Positions 35,225 to 45,614 of a stretch of 64,000 bases of DNA are shown here, piece by piece (the first letter of the stretch is position 1; each line of letters begins with the position of its first letter). The stretch spans positions 1 through 64,000 of the forward strand of contig JABANN010000063.1 in the NCBI GenBank assembly GCA_013115125.1. The letters are read 5' to 3'. Position numbers and translations under genes: made by a program. Origin of the DNA: Perkinsus olseni (Eukaryota > Perkinsozoa > Perkinsida). The notes beneath the pieces were generated by a model that was not told where the DNA came from, did no database searches, and saw only the letters and a list, made by a program, of their open reading frames with translations.

Positions 35225-35844
35225 TTACAAGGTAGTCAGTCCGGTATTTCGATTGGAGAATCAGCCGTGATGATTCGTTAGGGGGACCCAACCATGGCTG
35301 TGAAGTTTGGGTGGCAGCCGTAGAATCCGAACCTCTGGTGTCGGCGGGAGCGATCAAAAACGGAAGTAAATTACCTATACATACGTATTACTGGAACTAC
35401 TGGAACCATGATTCATGGTCCATGAACTACTGGTTGCAGCGTACTAAACACATAACCACTACGACTCCCGAGAATACATCTCTTAGGACGTAAGCTCATG
35501 TTATTCTCAGCTTTGTCGGCCGAACCGGCGAAAAGCCTTTTCACTATAATTATATTGACTCCCTCGCACAACAACTAGGAGAACACGACACATGAGGAAT
35601 ATCCCCTTGATAACACTTCTAACGGAGAATAGTGCTTTTTGCTTAGCTGAAGTACTTCTAGTATTGAACAGTACCACAGCACTCGATCATGTATATGCTC
35701 AAATGCGATACAAAAAAAAAGAGTCCACACAGTGGCCGATGGACTCTTTCTCGACTTAACGTTAGAAGTACTGCATGTACCATCGCAGAATCAGATGTGA
35801 TCCGCAAAATTTGGGATGTACATGAGCGGGAAGAGACCACCACA
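35225..35844. other. Intergenic
   Basis: About 620 bases between tRNA-Ala and the 3' end of the minus-strand SDR. No supported gene. The stretch is A/T-richer than its neighbours and holds a short A run near 35711. Confidence 0.4.
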
Positions 35845-36867
35845 CTAAAGGTGGTCGTCGCTCTTGACTCGGGCATCATCCAAGTTCTTCATTGCTTCTT
35901 CCCAGGCGCGAGGCTCGACCTTATCAGAGAGTATCTTGGTAGCTTGTTCCCAAACATAACCCCAGGCCTTGGGATCGCGGGCTCGGTATCCAACCTTAGT
36001 CCTTAGGTGTTTAGCATCCGGTCCCAGAGCCCACTTGAACTTTTTGTAGGGGTAGAGCATAAATCTAGGAACCACCAGATCAGTCATGATGGCAACGAAG
36101 GAACCACATCGCTGAACCACGGGGTAAGGCGACAGGTACTTATCAGCTAGGGGGTCGTTGCAAGCGACGATGGTAGTCTGAGCTCCCTCACGGGCAGTCA
36201 GGAAGGCAGTGGCGGACAGGCACCTTAAGAACCTCGACCTCTCTCGCCAGATGTCGCTATCAACACCACCGGGATTGGCAGCAACGGTCCTCAGGCCAGT
36301 CAAACGAGCGAGCTCGAATGCGAAGACCGTCATTGAGTATTTGCTGCCGTAGTAAACCTGTTCTTTAGTGTAACCCTCCGGCTTGCCCATATGCTCACCG
36401 AGGCTGTAGGGGTCTACCAACCTGTGAGACACCGATGATAACATGATAACTGCCGAGTTCTCGGGGACTCGAATGACCGGCAGTAGCAGTAAAGTCAACA
36501 GGAAGTGAGACAAGAAGTTACTTTGCCAAGTCTCATCCAATCCGTTGACAGTCGGGGTCTTCGTACGAATATACACACCAGCGTTGAGGACCAACCTGTC
36601 CAACCGGTCATAACGCTGCTTGAAGTCATTGGCGAACTTCACAACGGAGTCGAAGTTGGCAAGGTCACACTCCATGACTTCAGCCTCATCACCGAGTACT
36701 CGACGACCCTTCTCGACGTTACGGACGGCGGCAACAACATGCCAACCATCTTGCATCAGGGCCTTGGCAGCTTCCATACCAACACCAGCAGAGGCACCAG
36801 TGATGAGAATGGTACCGCGCGGGAAGGCCTTCTCAGAGTCGACAGTAGGGGATGCGTCGTTAGGCAT
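35845..36867 (-). CDS. Short-chain dehydrogenase/reductase, tandem copy 1
   Basis: NAD(P)H-dependent SDR of about 340 residues from the ATG at 36867 (PNDASPTVDSEKAFPRG). The open frame extends 47 codons further upstream, but that part has no counterpart in the sister gene. Motifs are TGASAGVG (cofactor), LNAGV (NAG), MLSSVSHRL (catalytic Ser), YYGSK (YxxxK) and ANPGGVDSD. The overall form recalls retinol dehydrogenase or the protochlorophyllide-reductase-like SDRs often annotated in alveolates. I would not assign a substrate. The sister gene at 37557-38579 is almost identical through the catalytic core. Confidence 0.88.
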   Translation of the reverse strand: MPNDASPTVDSEKAFPRGTILITGASAGVGMEAAKALMQDGWHVVAAVRNVEKGRRVLGDEAEVMECDLANFDSVVKFANDFKQRYDRLDRLVLNAGVYIRTKTPTVNGLDETWQSNFLSHFLLTLLLLPVIRVPENSAVIMLSSVSHRLVDPYSLGEHMGKPEGYTKEQVYYGSKYSMTVFAFELARLTGLRTVAANPGGVDSDIWRERSRFLRCLSATAFLTAREGAQTTIVACNDPLADKYLSPYPVVQRCGSFVAIMTDLVVPRFMLYPYKKFKWALGPDAKHLRTKVGYRARDPKAWGYVWEQATKILSDKVEPRAWEEAMKNLDDARVKSDDHL

Positions 36868-37556
36868 TGCAAAGGGATTACAAGGAGCCGAATGAACTAA
36901 AATTAGGGAGTACGGTGCATTGCTCTTACATGCCCCGAAAACGAGTCCTAGTAGAAAACGTTCGACATCAGGGAAGGTGAACCACTCGTCGAGTACCTCA
37001 AGCAGCACTAACTAATTTCTCGCTCGCCAGTAACTGCCAAGCATTGTGTTTCGAGCAAGAGCATATGTCCTAATAATCAGTACGGCATTTGTCGGAAAAC
37101 CCTAGTGGCAGCCTAGATTCCTGGCATGCCGAATGCAGCTTCTACGAGTAAGGTTCTCAGTGGCGCGAAACGAATCGGGGAGCGATGCTCGACTCCAGAC
37201 GAGAGATTAGGGGGAAAACCACTGCGGAGACAACTTCTCTCCTGCCCGGGAACAAATCCGTATCCAAGGCTGACCCTGGCATGATTAGAACAGAATGCTC
37301 AGCTGCGTTTTGAATAGCACTTCTGAATGGGAACAGTGCTGATTCGAGCGCTGCAAGTACCGCTCCTCCTGAGCAGTACCGCACGGGTTGGAATAGACGG
37401 TAAAGGATACAGATAGATGAGATCCAACTTGGCCACTAGAGAGCCTATTTACTACACAATGCTTCCCCCTCTGATGAGATAAAGTCAGATAAAATGGAGA
37501 CAACAGACGATACCGCTGGAAATTTCAACGTATTTGAGAATGGCTGGCGGTGCAGC
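36868..37556. other. Spacer between tandem SDR genes
   Basis: About 690 bases with no supported gene. It contains the promoter/leader of SDR copy 1 and the 3' flank of SDR copy 2. Confidence 0.4.
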
Positions 37557-38579
37557 TTATGATTGATCATGGACGACTTTGGCGTCTGCCAAGTTCTTCA
37601 TCGCTTCTTCCCAGACGCTCGGCTCGATCTTCTTAGAGAGAATCTTGGTAGCTTGCTCCCAGACATAACCCCAGGCCTTGGGATCGCGGGCACGATAACC
37701 GACTTCGGTCCTCAGGTGTTTCGCATCCGGGCCCAGAGCCCACTTGAACTTCTTGTAAAAATAAAGCATGAATCTGGGAACCATTAGGTCAGTCATGATA
37801 GCAACAAAAGAACCGCAGCACTGACACACGGGGTAAGGCGACAGGTACTTATCAGCTAGGGGGTCGTTGCACGCGACGATGGTAGTCTGGGCTCCCTCAC
37901 GGGCAGTCAGGAAGGCCGTGGCGGACAGGCACCTCAGGAACAGAGACCTCTCCCTCCAGATGTCGCTATCAACACCACCGGGATTGGCAGCAACGGTCCT
38001 CAGGCCGGTCAAACGAGCGAGCTCGAATGCGAAGACCGCCATTGAGTATTTGCTGCCGTAGTAGACCTGTTCTTTAGTGTAACCTTCTGGCTTGCCCATG
38101 TGCTCACCGAGGCTGTAGGGGTCTACCAACCTGTGAGATACCGATGATAACATGATAACAGCCGAGTTCTCGGGGACTCGAATGACAGGTAGCAGCAGTA
38201 AAGTCAACAGGAAGTGAGACAAGAAGTTACTTTGCCAAGTCTCGTCCAATCCGTTGACAGTCGGGGTCTTCGTACGAATATACACACCAGCGTTGAGGAC
38301 CAACCTGTCCAACCGGTCATAACGCTGCTTGAAGTCATTGGCGAACTTCACAACAGAGTCGAAGTTGGCAAGGTCACACTCCATGACCTCAGCTTGATCA
38401 CCGAGTACTCGACGACCCTTCTCGACGTTACGGACGGCGGCAACAACATGCCAACCATCTTGCATCAGGGCCTTGGCAGCTTCCATACCAACACCAGCAG
38501 AGGCACCAGTGATGAGAATGGTACCGCGTGGAGAGGCTCCGTCTGCGACAACAGTGGTGGAAGCCGTAGTTGCAGCCAT
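37557..38579 (-). CDS. Short-chain dehydrogenase/reductase, tandem copy 2
   Basis: About 340 residues from the ATG at 38579 (AATTASTTVVADGASPRG). Motifs are the same as in copy 1: TGASAGVG, LNAGV, MLSSVSHRL, YYGSK and ANPGGVDSD. Differences cluster at the N-terminus (residues 1-18), at the extreme C-terminus, and at scattered sites such as SRF versus SLF before LRCLSATAF. Near-identity over about 300 residues indicates recent tandem duplication or ongoing gene conversion. The sequence just 5' of the start (GTAAGTATCTTTTG on the sense strand) looks like a 5' splice site, so a leader intron is possible. Confidence 0.88.
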   Translation of the reverse strand: MAATTASTTVVADGASPRGTILITGASAGVGMEAAKALMQDGWHVVAAVRNVEKGRRVLGDQAEVMECDLANFDSVVKFANDFKQRYDRLDRLVLNAGVYIRTKTPTVNGLDETWQSNFLSHFLLTLLLLPVIRVPENSAVIMLSSVSHRLVDPYSLGEHMGKPEGYTKEQVYYGSKYSMAVFAFELARLTGLRTVAANPGGVDSDIWRERSLFLRCLSATAFLTAREGAQTTIVACNDPLADKYLSPYPVCQCCGSFVAIMTDLMVPRFMLYFYKKFKWALGPDAKHLRTEVGYRARDPKAWGYVWEQATKILSKKIEPSVWEEAMKNLADAKVVHDQS

Positions 38580-39470
38580 TAACAACAAAAGATACTTACG
38601 AGATCACGATGACTAAAGCCACGTTGGAAGAAGAAGACCGTTCACTCATTAATTCCGGGCCGAATTTGTGATCAGACAACAGCGCAGTTTCGAGAGGATC
38701 GTGACACTAGCCAACCAAGTGCTGCAAAAGATACGCTTCTTCGGGTGACCCATCACTAGCGTAAACATGTTCCTCTACAAGATGAGATACACGAGAAAGA
38801 ACATAAACCTTCACATGGCAGAACGAGTCATGAGGCCCACTGCGCAGGCGGGCACAAGCTCCGGACCTGCCTCCGGAATAAAATCGTTATTGCCGACGGA
38901 CACGTAGTGCTCAGCACCAAGTGCTGTTGCTCAAACTTTTGGAAATTACACACATTCGTCACGGCCAGATGGCAAGACAGTTATACGTCTATCCGTAACG
39001 AAGAAGATGCCGCATGCAAAAGTGAGGCCACTATGCCACGCGGGGCACGAACGGCAATCGAACGATTTAAGGAGGCCTTAGATCGACTGCTCCGATACTG
39101 GCTTAGTCTTCAATAAGGACTAAGCAAGTATCCCATAGCTCACGCTGGCCCCGGGTGCTGCTGCCATGCGGTGTAGAAGCTCCATCTTTTTGTGCTACAT
39201 AATCTTCATGTATGAGCAAACGATAGCACGTGCGTCTCGTTTCGCAAAGTATCGATCAGAATGGCGTGCGCGATATTTTCGACTACGCCGAAGTTAGTAA
39301 CATTGCGGAGCTGCGTTGATGAGAAGGAAGTTCTTCGTCACGTTGGGAACGCACTCGGTCGTCCCTTGTAAAGTCTACCTTCGATACCCCATTGACAAGA
39401 TCTTGGTCTCATGGTCAAATCGTTAAGCCGATCATAATTACCTTATTAGTTCCTTTTCGCTGCTTTTCTG
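38580..39470. other. Divergent intergenic region
   Basis: About 890 bases between the minus-strand SDR and the plus-strand phosphate carrier, expected to contain both promoters. No supported gene. Confidence 0.45.
39448..39470 (+). promoter_or_regulatory. Pyrimidine-rich leader after an AG, possible (trans-)splice acceptor
   Basis: The start codon at 39471 follows a 21-nt pyrimidine-rich stretch (TCCTTTTCGCTGCTTTTCTG) preceded by ATTAG. The downstream paralogue has the same layout. A spliced-leader acceptor is one reading, as perkinsids trans-splice mRNAs. A plain 5' UTR is the alternative. Confidence 0.3.
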
Positions 39471-40442
39471 ATGTCCTCCTCCACCACTACTCCCGCTAAG
39501 AAGTGGAATTCTCGTTTCGCTGGTGCCGTTCCCCACACCAACGACTACTATTTAAAATGCCTCGCCGGTGGTGCTCTGGCCTGCGGAACGACTCACACTC
39601 TGATGACCCCGGTTGATGTCGTCAAAGTGAACATGCAAGTAAACCCTTCCAAGTACCGCAGTCTGTTGTCTGGCCTCGGTACTCTCACCGCCGAGGAAGG
39701 CGTCCGCGCGGGAGCCCTAAAGGGTGCTGCCCCTACTTGCATCGGGTACAGTTTCCAAGGTATGTTCAAATTTGGCTTGAACGAAGTCTTCAAGGACCAG
39801 TACAGCACCCTAGTCGGAGAAGAGAACTCTATCAAGTACCGCGGTCTCGTCTGGGCTGCTGCCGCTGCCAGTGCCGAGTTCTTCGCGGACGTCTTCCTTT
39901 GTCCCTGGGAGATGATCAAGGTCAAGATGCAGGCCTCTCCTACCGGTACCTTCCCTCTAGGTCTTCGGGGTGCTTGGAAGGAGATGGCCGCCAACAAGGG
40001 CGTCACCGGCTTCCCCATGGGCTCCCTCGTTCCTCTGTGGTACCGTCAAATTCCGTACACTGTAGTCAAGTTTGTCGGCTTCGAGTACACCGTTGAGCAG
40101 ATGTACAAGCATATCTTTACGCGCCCGAAAGATTCCTACTCGAAGGCCACACAGCTTGGCATCACCTTTGCTTCGGGTTACATTGCCGGTATCGCCTGCG
40201 CCATTGTCTCGCAGCCCGCTGACAACTTGGTCTCGCAAATGGCCAAGGCCGAGAACCAGTCTAAGACGTTCATGGAGATGGCCAAAGCCCAGGGTGTGAA
40301 GAATCTCTTCCTTGCTGGTCTTGGTCCCCGAATCGTTATGATCGGTACTCTCACCGGCCTCCAGTGGTGGATCTACGACACCTGGAAGTCGGCCATGGGT
40401 TTCGGTACGTCTGGCGGCGCTGCTGTGAAAAAACAGAACTGA
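39471..40442 (+). CDS. Mitochondrial phosphate carrier (SLC25A3/PiC family), copy 1
   Basis: A 323-residue, single-exon mitochondrial carrier that imports phosphate with H+ across the inner membrane. Three mitochondrial-carrier repeats carry the signature: TPVDVVKVNMQ, CPWEMIKVKMQ and QPADNLVSQM. The KWNSRFAGAVPHTNDYYLKC start and CGTTHTLMTPVDVVK block are typical of phosphate carriers, as is the CIGYSFQGMFKFGLNEVFKD stretch. Six membrane spans are implied. A paralogue follows 550 bases downstream on the same strand. Codon use is strongly C/T-ending, suggesting high expression. No introns. Confidence 0.92.
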   Translation: MSSSTTTPAKKWNSRFAGAVPHTNDYYLKCLAGGALACGTTHTLMTPVDVVKVNMQVNPSKYRSLLSGLGTLTAEEGVRAGALKGAAPTCIGYSFQGMFKFGLNEVFKDQYSTLVGEENSIKYRGLVWAAAAASAEFFADVFLCPWEMIKVKMQASPTGTFPLGLRGAWKEMAANKGVTGFPMGSLVPLWYRQIPYTVVKFVGFEYTVEQMYKHIFTRPKDSYSKATQLGITFASGYIAGIACAIVSQPADNLVSQMAKAENQSKTFMEMAKAQGVKNLFLAGLGPRIVMIGTLTGLQWWIYDTWKSAMGFGTSGGAAVKKQN

Positions 40443-40991
40443 ACTGTTCATGGCGGTTGATCACCGTAATGCCTGATAAGTTCAGTTGCCCTTCTGTTGT
40501 TCATACGTGTTCCTTAGTTGCTATTCTACGTTGCATCACGTCCTTCAAGTTTTGAGTTGCTCTAGTGGGGACTGGGGTTGCGTCGGCCTCCTAACGACAT
40601 CTTTGTAGGTAGCCGGGGTCTTAGCGAAGACGCGTTCGACTGCAGTGGAGACTTTGGGGAGTCTTCTGGCAGAGTTGTTTGAGTACTGTTTTCAGAAGTG
40701 TTAGTCAGTATGTAGCTATGAGGAGTCAGCACACAATGTAAGGATACTAGCTTCAGTTACAGCTCAAAATTTCTGGAGCAAATCTCTCCTTGAATTTTCG
40801 CTAGAATCACAATGGACGATGGCGACAGATTCTGTTTTCTTTAACATTCGGCCGTTGATGTTATGAGATGTATTAGGGTTTATTGCTAATTTTGTGTCGT
40901 TTATCTTTGCGCTCTCGAAAAGAATCGAGATTTTATTTAAGTATGTTTTCATGGGAATTTTCTTCTAGTCTTGCTATTTGTTCCTTTTCTT
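40443..40991. other. Spacer between tandem phosphate carrier genes
   Basis: About 550 bases without a supported gene. The 3' part is A/T-rich, and the last ~25 bases form a pyrimidine-rich leader after TCTAG (AG at 40967-40968), resembling the leader of copy 1. Confidence 0.45.
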
Positions 40992-42005
40992 ATGTCTACA
41001 ACGTCTTCCGTTGCAGCTGCCAATTCCCTGACGGCAGCGACCAATCCACCTAAGTGGAATTCTCGTTATGCTGGTTCCGTTCCTCACACGCTTGACTACT
41101 ACTGGAAGTGCCTTCTTGGCGGTGCCGTTGCCTGCGGTACCACGCACACCTCTATGTGTCCGGTTGATGTTGTTAAGGTTAACATGCAGATCGACCCGAC
41201 CAAGTACACGAGCCTTTATCAAGGCTGGAAGTCCATACTCCACGAAGAGGGCTTGAAGGGCGTCACCAAGGGCTGGTCCGCTACTTGCGTGGGTTACACC
41301 TTCCAGGGCATGTTCAAGTTTGGCTTGAACGAAGTCTTCAAGGATATCTACAACAACATGGTTGGCGAGGAGAACTCCGTCAAGTACCGTGGGTGGATTT
41401 GGGCCGCTTCAGGCGGCAGTGCCGAGTTCTTCGCTGATCTGGCCCTTACCCCATGGGAGATGATCAAGGTGAAGATGCAGTGCTCGCCTACTGGCACCTT
41501 CCCTCTCAAACTGAAGGATGCTTGGCACGAGATGGCCGCCCACAAGATGGGGACCGGTTTCCCTTATGGTTCCTTGAAGCCCGTCTGGTACAGGCAAATC
41601 CCCTACACCATCGTCAAATTTGTCGGCTTCGAGTTCGCGGCTGAGCAGTTCTACAAGTACGTCTTCACCCGCCCGAAGGAAACCTACTCCAAGGCCACGC
41701 AGCTCGGCATCACCTTCCTTTCCGGCTACGTTGCTGGTATCGGATGCGCCCTTGTTTCCCAGCCTGCCGATAATTTGGTCTCGCAAATGGCCAAACCCGA
41801 GAACTTCGGCAAGTCCTTTATGGAGATGGCCAAGCAAGAGGGTATCAAGAACCTCTTCCTCGCTGGTCTTGGACCTAGGATTCTCATGGTTGGTACCCTC
41901 ACTGCCCTCCAGTGGTGGATCTTCGATGCCTGGAAGACTGCAATGGGCTTGGGTACTTCAGGTGGTGGAGCTGTCAAGAAGACTGATAAGGCCAAGACAC
42001 AGTGA
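40992..42005 (+). CDS. Mitochondrial phosphate carrier (SLC25A3/PiC family), copy 2
   Basis: 337 residues from the ATG at 40992. The signature triplet is CPVDVVKVNMQ, TPWEMIKVKMQ and QPADNLVSQM. The core is closely similar to copy 1 (for example GYTFQGMFKFGLNEVFKD against GYSFQGMFKFGLNEVFKD), with more divergence in the N-terminal 20 residues and in the second repeat (SLYQGWKSILHEEGLKGVTK). The C-terminus is Lys-rich (KKTDKAKTQ), against KKQN in copy 1. Single exon. The two genes may serve different stages or conditions; nothing in the sequence shows which. Confidence 0.92.
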   Translation: MSTTSSVAAANSLTAATNPPKWNSRYAGSVPHTLDYYWKCLLGGAVACGTTHTSMCPVDVVKVNMQIDPTKYTSLYQGWKSILHEEGLKGVTKGWSATCVGYTFQGMFKFGLNEVFKDIYNNMVGEENSVKYRGWIWAASGGSAEFFADLALTPWEMIKVKMQCSPTGTFPLKLKDAWHEMAAHKMGTGFPYGSLKPVWYRQIPYTIVKFVGFEFAAEQFYKYVFTRPKETYSKATQLGITFLSGYVAGIGCALVSQPADNLVSQMAKPENFGKSFMEMAKQEGIKNLFLAGLGPRILMVGTLTALQWWIFDAWKTAMGLGTSGGGAVKKTDKAKTQ

Positions 42006-42122
42006 TCAACTACTGTCACTTAGTGATTTTGTTAAGGATAATTTTCTATCGAGTGCACTGAACCGTTGTTTGCGTTGTGATTATAAAAGATATCTTTCGG
42101 CGGTAGGGTTGTTGGTAGTAGT

Positions 42123-44547
42123 ATGACTGGGGACCATCCTCGGTCGGCATTGACGCAGCCGTTGCGGCCGCCAAGTTCCGGTAGTAGGGGGGAGTTGATG
42201 AAAGCTCGGTGAGAGCACTACGTCCGTGCGGTTGGACTGGAACGTGCCCGGCTCGAGAGAGGGCCATCGGGATTGATGGGCTGGAGTACTTAATCGTTGA
42301 TTGTGGTAGGTAATAATCCGGTGCCCCCTCCCATGCTGGGGTTGAAGGAGTATCTTTCTTCAAGAGAGCAGGAAATACGTCAGGTAGGTGGGTTGGCGGT
42401 GAAACGACGCAACGTCACTGGGTCCTTGCTCGTCCATTTCCCAGCCAGCTCTGTCTTGGCCCTAGTCCCATGGAGGTCCTTTGTGTAGGTTTTCGCTCGA
42501 AGGGCGCCTGCTGCATCACAGTTCCCAGTGCGCAGCCTTCGACGTCGGATACGCAGCGCTAGGCCTCGTGGGAGGCTCACTGCTGGGCAAATGGCTAGAC
42601 TCATCGAGAGGCGGGCTACTGTACTAAGGGGGTGGGAGGTTCGAAGACACTGTGATTGAAGTCCGTGGCCGAGGGACGCTGTGGTTGGCCAAGGATTCGG
42701 GCTGATTTGATAGTATTAGGCGTCGCCGGAGTAGTCAGCACAGATAGATTCAATAATTGGTGTCACGATTGGAGTGGAAGAATCAATATATATGAGGAAT
42801 CTTAGGTCGATCAGTGAATGTGGCGCAAATCATCACGAGGTCGGCGCTTCCGACCGCAGGTGCTCACGCCCCCCCAACGATACTCTCGCGAAGCCAAACG
42901 GCGTATGATGAGCTATTGGGAAGAGAAGGGGGTACTAGCAACCCATAGATGGCACGCTAAACGGTAGTGCTACGACTGTCACTGCTGGTGTATCATTCAA
43001 AACGACCTGGGTAGGTTCGAGATGGCCGATGGTGTCCCTCTGCGGGTCCGGGATAAAGGGGAGCGGGCCATCTACCGGATAGCTTCTCATAGGTGAGGAT
43101 CGGCCATGTGTCACCATCGCAAGTCCCAGCGTAGGTGTGTGTTGGTGGATCGGTCGTTCTGGCCCTGTGTTGAGGTAGAGTGTAGCTCGTCTGAGGCTCT
43201 GGAGAGTGGGCTTGAGGATGGTCTCCGGACCAGCCCTAGTCTCACCAAAGGAGTATTTGCTTCTGATAATACTCTGCGGGCTGCCGCATTGCTGTACGGG
43301 ACGGAAGGAGAGGTAGTACTGGGTGGAGGGGCACCTTCACACCCGCTGTCTCTTCATCATCCAAGACGGGACTTCCACTTTCTCTGCTACTCTCTGTGGT
43401 GAATGTAGTCCCTGAATTGTCAGGTTGTGTCACCGATTTATCTCCTTCGAGAGGGCAAGTCGGCTCGGAAAGCGCTAATTTGGATTCATCCGAGCGGAGC
43501 GGAGCAATTGCATGGCCAACTGAGTGGCAGAGTATCGTCAATGGTGGAGCTACGGCCGACAGACTTGTCCTGGTTCGCCATCCATGGTCCCCGAGCTCGC
43601 CAAGTTGTAACGAAGGCGCTCGGTATTGCGCCATCCTCGTCACTCGGCGAAGTGGTCCACAGCGGTGGTGTGAGGCTGGTCACAACGACGCAGGGTTGTG
43701 ATGTTGTCGTTTCCGAGAACATAAAGGAAGTTTTCCGGAAATTAGTCTTTGCCGGGGCCAGCGCCATCGGACAGGAGGACTGGGAGAAGCTACATAGAGG
43801 AGTCCCTTGCTTCCCTGCTGATTACCCTGATAGCCCTGCGTGCCGGCGGAGGAGTGCCGAGCACGCTAAGGCCGTCCTCGAGAGGCAGTCGAAGCGACCA
43901 GGGACGCTCAAGGGGGAGAGCCAGGCCATTGAAAGTCCTTTATTCGCGGACTGGAGCCTGCTGGCTGACCTTGAGGGTCTCGCCTTGCCTAGAGTCGAGG
44001 GCCGTGGCCGGGGTGTCGAGTCCGCTGATCTGGTCTGCGTGAGATTGACGGCCGAGTCTCGGGGGGTTCCTTCACCCCTGGCTCATGTTTATGCTGTGAC
44101 GGAAGGGGATGAGGGTGGGCACTGGAACGCGGGTTCGGTTGCATGGGATAGGTTCTCCGGTTCAGATAAGTCGGCCTTGTATCAGCCTAAAGAGGGCGGG
44201 GAGTCTATACGGCGATTGATAGGATTCGTCACGTCCGGAGGATACGGATATCGTCAAGGTTGTGGTGTTGCTATCGCCTTTATGCAAGTAGTACTAGCGA
44301 GAGTTTCCCGCGTCCGGTTAGGAGAGGGGTGTCTGAGCTCAGGGCTGGTCATAAGCATTATACTCAACTTCAGCTTCAGAGATTCCTTCTGTTATAATAC
44401 AACGTGAACTTCTGGCCCGTTGATACCTTGCGCTGTATCACCGCGTTCGCTCTTACCAAATCTTGTTCGTCAGGCCTCCTGTTGGTCCGAGTCGCTGCCG
44501 ATGAAGAAGGTCTGGTTTCGCAACGTCACTTCACGGCATTACCATAG
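42123..44547 (+). CDS. POP1: POP1, subunit of RNase P and RNase MRP, multi-exon
   Basis: Largest protein subunit of nuclear RNase P/MRP, needed for tRNA 5' processing and rRNA processing. The POP1 N-terminal signature is spread over exons: LKEYLSSREQEIRQ (~42340), ATHRWHAKR (~42935-42960, the family's THxWHAKR), FEMADGVPLRVRDKGERAIY (~43016) and CVLVDRSFWPCVEVE (~43135). The segment SSMVELRPTDLSWFAIHGPRA is at ~43540. The POPLD-type region FPADYPDSPAC is at ~43812. ADWSLLADLEGLALPR is at ~43955. The C-terminal IGFVTSGGYGYRQGCGVAIAF is at ~44218-44280. A last exon (LLLVRVAADEEG) ends at TAG 44545-44547. Introns are ~45-130 nt. A first exon from the ATG at 42123 (MTGDHPRSALTQPL) is likely but not certain. 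Confidence 0.85.
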
Positions 44548-45614
44548 CGCTTTGGTCGAGAAGGTTGGAAGATGGGAGAGCGCGGATTCCTTTCTATCTG
44601 GCGTTACAGCCGTTTCTACGTACCTAGCAGTACTGTGTTCCGTGAAAGAAAATGCAATGGGGCGGGACAGGGTCGGGGTATTTTTTCTAGTGGCCATTGG
44701 TATGTCTGAGGGTACCGGACTCTGGAGTAAAAATCTCGACAGGTCTGGAGAGCTAGGCGAGGTACGCGGGCCCTTCTCAGCCTATGACCACTAAGACTGT
44801 CTTAGTAAGACGGTCCTTAAAATGATAACCTATATTTGTGATCAGTTTAGCAACATCGCGCACCCACATCTGGGGGTCTCGGAGGATGCTCGGGTGCAGT
44901 GATGGTGGTTGGGCAATCTGACAAGTGAACCATCGTCACTGCACCCTGCCCATTTCTCTTGTTCTTGCTACACTCTCTACTCCTCGAAGCTGTGATACCG
45001 TCTCGCGTTGGCCTGGGATGAGACTCTGTGGGCTTCCTTGTCTCTGCTGTTCATGCTCAGAGATGTGATGGGTGGGCCGCGTGACGTGTGTTCGCTCGGA
45101 GACAAGTCGTGGCTGGCGGCTTGAGCAGGCTTCGAGAGTGCCGGCCGGAGCCCGCGGGGTGCAGAGCGGAAATAGTGGGCACATCGATAGGAGGTAGAAC
45201 GCCCGCTCCCATTGATATCCTGGCATAACAGATCTGAACCCTTCTTCGCACAACATGGCGGTGAGGTCGGGGAACGAGTGACGCGCGCTGAGCAGGCGAG
45301 GGTGTCGACTAATACTGTATATTTGGTTATTGTGACCCTTAGAGTAAACTTAAGCCATCGACGATGGCTCATCGTACATAGCCTTAAGCCTCAAAAGATC
45401 CTTGAAGTTACTGAGACGTCTGAAGCATGAAGATCTTATGAGGAATCATAGATCCTTCAAGATATTTTCCGAATCTTCATATCTTTATGCGTACCACTGA
45501 CACTACAGGCATTACAAGATCCGAAGTTTCGACGAATGTAACAACGAGGATTTGAGTATGCGTTCCCTCAGGGAACTTCCCTGTGCATTTGTACGGTCGT
45601 AGCCTCTCCATCGT
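44548..45614. other. Intergenic, about 1.07 kb
   Basis: No supported gene. Open frames of up to ~130 codons on the minus strand are Ser/Arg-rich and lack domain signals. An A/T-rich stretch lies at 45390-45490. Confidence 0.4.
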
